This document shows positions 5,304-6,596 of a stretch of 6,596 nt of DNA, piece after piece. Every line of letters begins with the position of its first letter. Positions within the stretch are counted from its first letter, which is position 1. Position numbers and translations under genes: made by a program. The notes below the pieces were generated by a model, which was not told the DNA's origin, made no database searches, and saw only the letters and a program-made list of their open reading frames with translations. The stretch comes from Alphaproteobacteria bacterium (GTDB taxonomy: Bacteria > Pseudomonadota > Alphaproteobacteria > UBA8366): contig JABJCS010000049.1 of assembly GCA_018665505.1 (NCBI GenBank), positions 1-6,596 of the forward strand, given 5' to 3'.

Positions 5304-6125
5304 TTAACTGGCCATGCCGCGCACATTCAGCTCGCCCCATGCCTTATACTGCTGCCAATCGCTATATTCTTTCATCGTGACGTCTCGCGCCAAATCATCA
5401 ACGGATTTTCCGGCCTTCAACCCCGCCAAGACCTGACTGCGGAGTTTCTGCATATATACACGGGCGGCCGTAGCATCGGCCTTGACGCCAACAGCGCCGT
5501 GACCGGGTGCGAATATATCAAACTTCAAACTCTCCACTTTGCGAATCTGCTCGATCCACGCGTCAATATCCGAGCCCGGAAAATCGCGATAAGGCATACG
5601 TTTAGGCGCGGCAACATCGACGATGAAAGCCACGTTTTCCGGCCGCACGACGACCGCAATCAAATCAGCACCGTGACCTTTACCAAGGTAAGTCAGCTCG
5701 AATGTCTTCCCGCCGACCGTCAAATTCATTGATTCTTCGAACCGCTTGGTCGGCGCCACACCATCTATCGTGGCCGGCGCGTTGGCTTGAGCGATCACTG
5801 TTCCAGCACCTAGCGCAGCACCACCCGAAGCGTGGTCGCCGTGGCTATGGGAGTAGATCAAATGGGTGATGGGCTTGTCGGTGATTGTTCCTAGGTTTTC
5901 ACGCAGCCATGACGCCGCGGTCGTATTAATTGGATCGACCACGACAACACCGGCGCTGGTAACCACGACGAGCGAATAATGATGGTTGCTACGTGCCCGA
6001 TAGACGTCGCCACTCACTTTGGTGAGCGATCTCGCATCTTCGGCCGACGCCGCAGGAGCGAGCACGGGCATGCTCAACGTTATACAAAGAAATAGCTGCA
6101 CAAAGCGCACAAGATGTTTCGACAT
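5304..6125 (-). CDS. Exported metallo-beta-lactamase-fold hydrolase
   Basis: A 273-residue MBL-fold protein with a Sec-type signal peptide: basic start (K3, R7), hydrophobic core about 8-22, and an A26-S-A28 cleavage site before E29-D30. It is therefore predicted periplasmic. All standard metal ligands are present: H93-S-H95-G-D97-H98, H151 in GKGHGADL, D170 in FIVDVAAPK, and H209 in FAPGHG, so a dinuclear zinc site is expected. VVVVDPINT (60-68) is the usual strand and Asp before it. The fold covers beta-lactamases, lactonases, glyoxalases and sulfur or quinone-linked hydrolases; I cannot choose among them. AAGGA at 6138-6134 lies 8 nt before the ATG. It follows the ring-hydroxylase small-subunit gene on the same strand after 113 nt and may share its transcript or have its own promoter. 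Confidence 0.85.
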   Translation of the reverse strand: MSKHLVRFVQLFLCITLSMPVLAPAASAEDARSLTKVSGDVYRARSNHHYSLVVVTSAGVVVVDPINTTAASWLRENLGTITDKPITHLIYSHSHGDHASGGAALGAGTVIAQANAPATIDGVAPTKRFEESMNLTVGGKTFELTYLGKGHGADLIAVVVRPENVAFIVDVAAPKRMPYRDFPGSDIDAWIEQIRKVESLKFDIFAPGHGAVGVKADATAARVYMQKLRSQVLAGLKAGKSVDDLARDVTMKEYSDWQQYKAWGELNVRGMAS

Positions 6126-6192
6126 AGGAAGGTTCCTTTCCGTATGACCATTACGACTGGAACATTGGAGAAGACATCCCGGATCGCCAAAA

Positions 6193-6204
6193 CACGACCT
6201 CGTG
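6193..6204 (-). terminator. Short hairpin followed by TTTT, possible weak terminator
   Basis: On the minus strand CACGA-GG-TCGTG is followed directly by TTTT, 34 nt beyond the dioxygenase small-subunit stop. The stem is only 4-5 bp, so at best it is a weak or partial terminator before the hydrolase gene. Confidence 0.25.
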
Positions 6205-6219
6205 AATACGCCGCGTCGG

Positions 6220-6232
6220 AAGACTCAGTCTT
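6220..6232. repeat. 13-bp palindrome just after the dioxygenase gene
   Basis: AAGACT-C-AGTCTT is a perfect dyad with 6-bp arms around one base. It begins 6 nt past the stop of the small-subunit gene. No T-run follows, so it could be an mRNA 3' stem, a protein site or chance. The rest of the 113-bp gap (6126-6238) holds only the short hairpin at 6193-6204 and the hydrolase ribosome site. Confidence 0.3.
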
Positions 6233-6238
6233 TGAAAA

Positions 6239-6596
6239 TTAAACCGGATAGACGAGACTGTTCGGCACAACGGTAGAATCGTAGACGCAGCGTTTTTCCT
6301 TGAACCGCAATGCGCCGTCCTCCCGAACAAGCGTGTCGACATATCGGCCCGCGTTCAGAATTTTCGTCATTTCGTCTGAAAGAGTTTCCAAGACCAAATA
6401 GTTCGCCGTAACACCGATCTCGCCATCATTGCCCGGTGTAATGCGGAAGCCGGAGATCAAGTGGCGAACGTAGCGGGGCTCGAACATCAACGTCTCGCGG
6501 ATAGCCCGTACCCGATCTTCCATCATCGCCCTGCTTTCACAGCGCATGATGGCTAACGGCAGATCGCGGTCGTAATTTTCGCGCGGGATAACGTCG
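6239..6596 (-). CDS. Aromatic-ring-hydroxylating dioxygenase small (beta) subunit, C-terminal part (cut by right edge)
   Basis: The reading frame stays open to the window edge, giving the last 118 residues of a family usually about 160-180 long; the ATG at 6547 is internal. Upstream of it the frame reads DVIPRENYDRDLPLAI, then MRCESRAMMEDRVRAIRETL and, near the end, AGRYVDTLVREDGALRFKEK, R-C-V-Y-D and V-P-N-S-L-V-Y-P-V before the stop. These match the small subunits of Rieske-type ring hydroxylases (NTF2/SnoaL-like fold), such as the salicylate 5-hydroxylase and anthranilate dioxygenase groups. The subunit has a structural role in the alpha-beta oxygenase; the catalytic alpha subunit and electron-transfer partners would be expected beyond the right edge. 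It is followed on the same strand by the exported hydrolase. Family assignment is strong; the aromatic substrate is unknown. Confidence 0.88.
   Translation of the reverse strand, partial: DVIPRENYDRDLPLAIMRCESRAMMEDRVRAIRETLMFEPRYVRHLISGFRITPGNDGEIGVTANYLVLETLSDEMTKILNAGRYVDTLVREDGALRFKEKRCVYDSTVVPNSLVYPV

Noticed and set aside
5250..5732. 160-codon open frame on the plus strand
   Set aside because: It lies mostly antisense to the hydrolase gene, which has a signal peptide and all MBL ligands; the plus-strand product shows no recognisable motif and no good ribosome site.
6126..6141. Near-palindrome AGGAAGGTTCCT in front of the hydrolase gene as an operator
   Set aside because: Its symmetry comes largely from the purine-rich ribosome site next to its complement; the arms are short and mismatched at the centre, so I treat it as the ribosome binding region only.
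6239..6547. A complete 102-residue protein starting at the ATG at 6547
   Set aside because: The frame continues open to the window edge and the upstream residues (I-P-R-E-N-Y...L-P-L-A-I) match the ring-hydroxylase small-subunit family, so the gene is truncated by the edge and this Met is internal.

Overview
The window (6,596 bp, moderately GC-rich, dense bacterial coding) looks like an accessory catabolic region of a proteobacterium. GntR-like dyads, GTGA gene overlaps and the enzyme set fit an alphaproteobacterium or relative, but nothing in the window fixes the taxon. There are no tRNA, rRNA, CRISPR or insertion-sequence signals.

Region A (1-5237) is a divergent six-gene cluster around a 67-bp intergenic region (1481-1547). 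Leftward run an MmgE/PrpD-family protein (68-1480) and, 11 nt after its stop, the beginning of a PrpF-family isomerase cut by the left edge (1-56). Rightward run two tandem, about two-thirds identical aspartate/glutamate-racemase-family proteins (1548-2285 and 2282-3010), a second and divergent MmgE/PrpD protein (3007-4380) and an L-aspartate-dehydrogenase-like protein (4398-5237). The rightward genes are joined by two GTGA stop/start overlaps and a 17-nt gap, so they form a tight operon.

Region B (5238-6596) runs leftward and converges on region A. It holds an exported metallo-beta-lactamase-fold hydrolase (5304-6125) and, upstream of it and running off the right edge, the C-terminal 118 residues of an aromatic-ring-hydroxylating dioxygenase small (beta) subunit (6239-6596). 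An imperfect hairpin (5251-5284) separates the converging operons.

How the genes may work together: PrpF, MmgE/PrpD, Asp/Glu racemase and AspDH families all act on small di- or tricarboxylates or amino dicarboxylates (double-bond isomerisation, dehydration/decarboxylation/epimerisation, Cys-Cys racemisation, NAD(P)-linked amine oxidation). Pairing two PrpD-like and two racemase-like enzymes with AspDH and PrpF suggests a pathway handling several stereo- or regio-isomers of an aspartate- or aconitate-like compound. The methylcitrate-cycle partners PrpB and PrpC are not present here. The substrate is unknown; this cluster is the main candidate for something undescribed.
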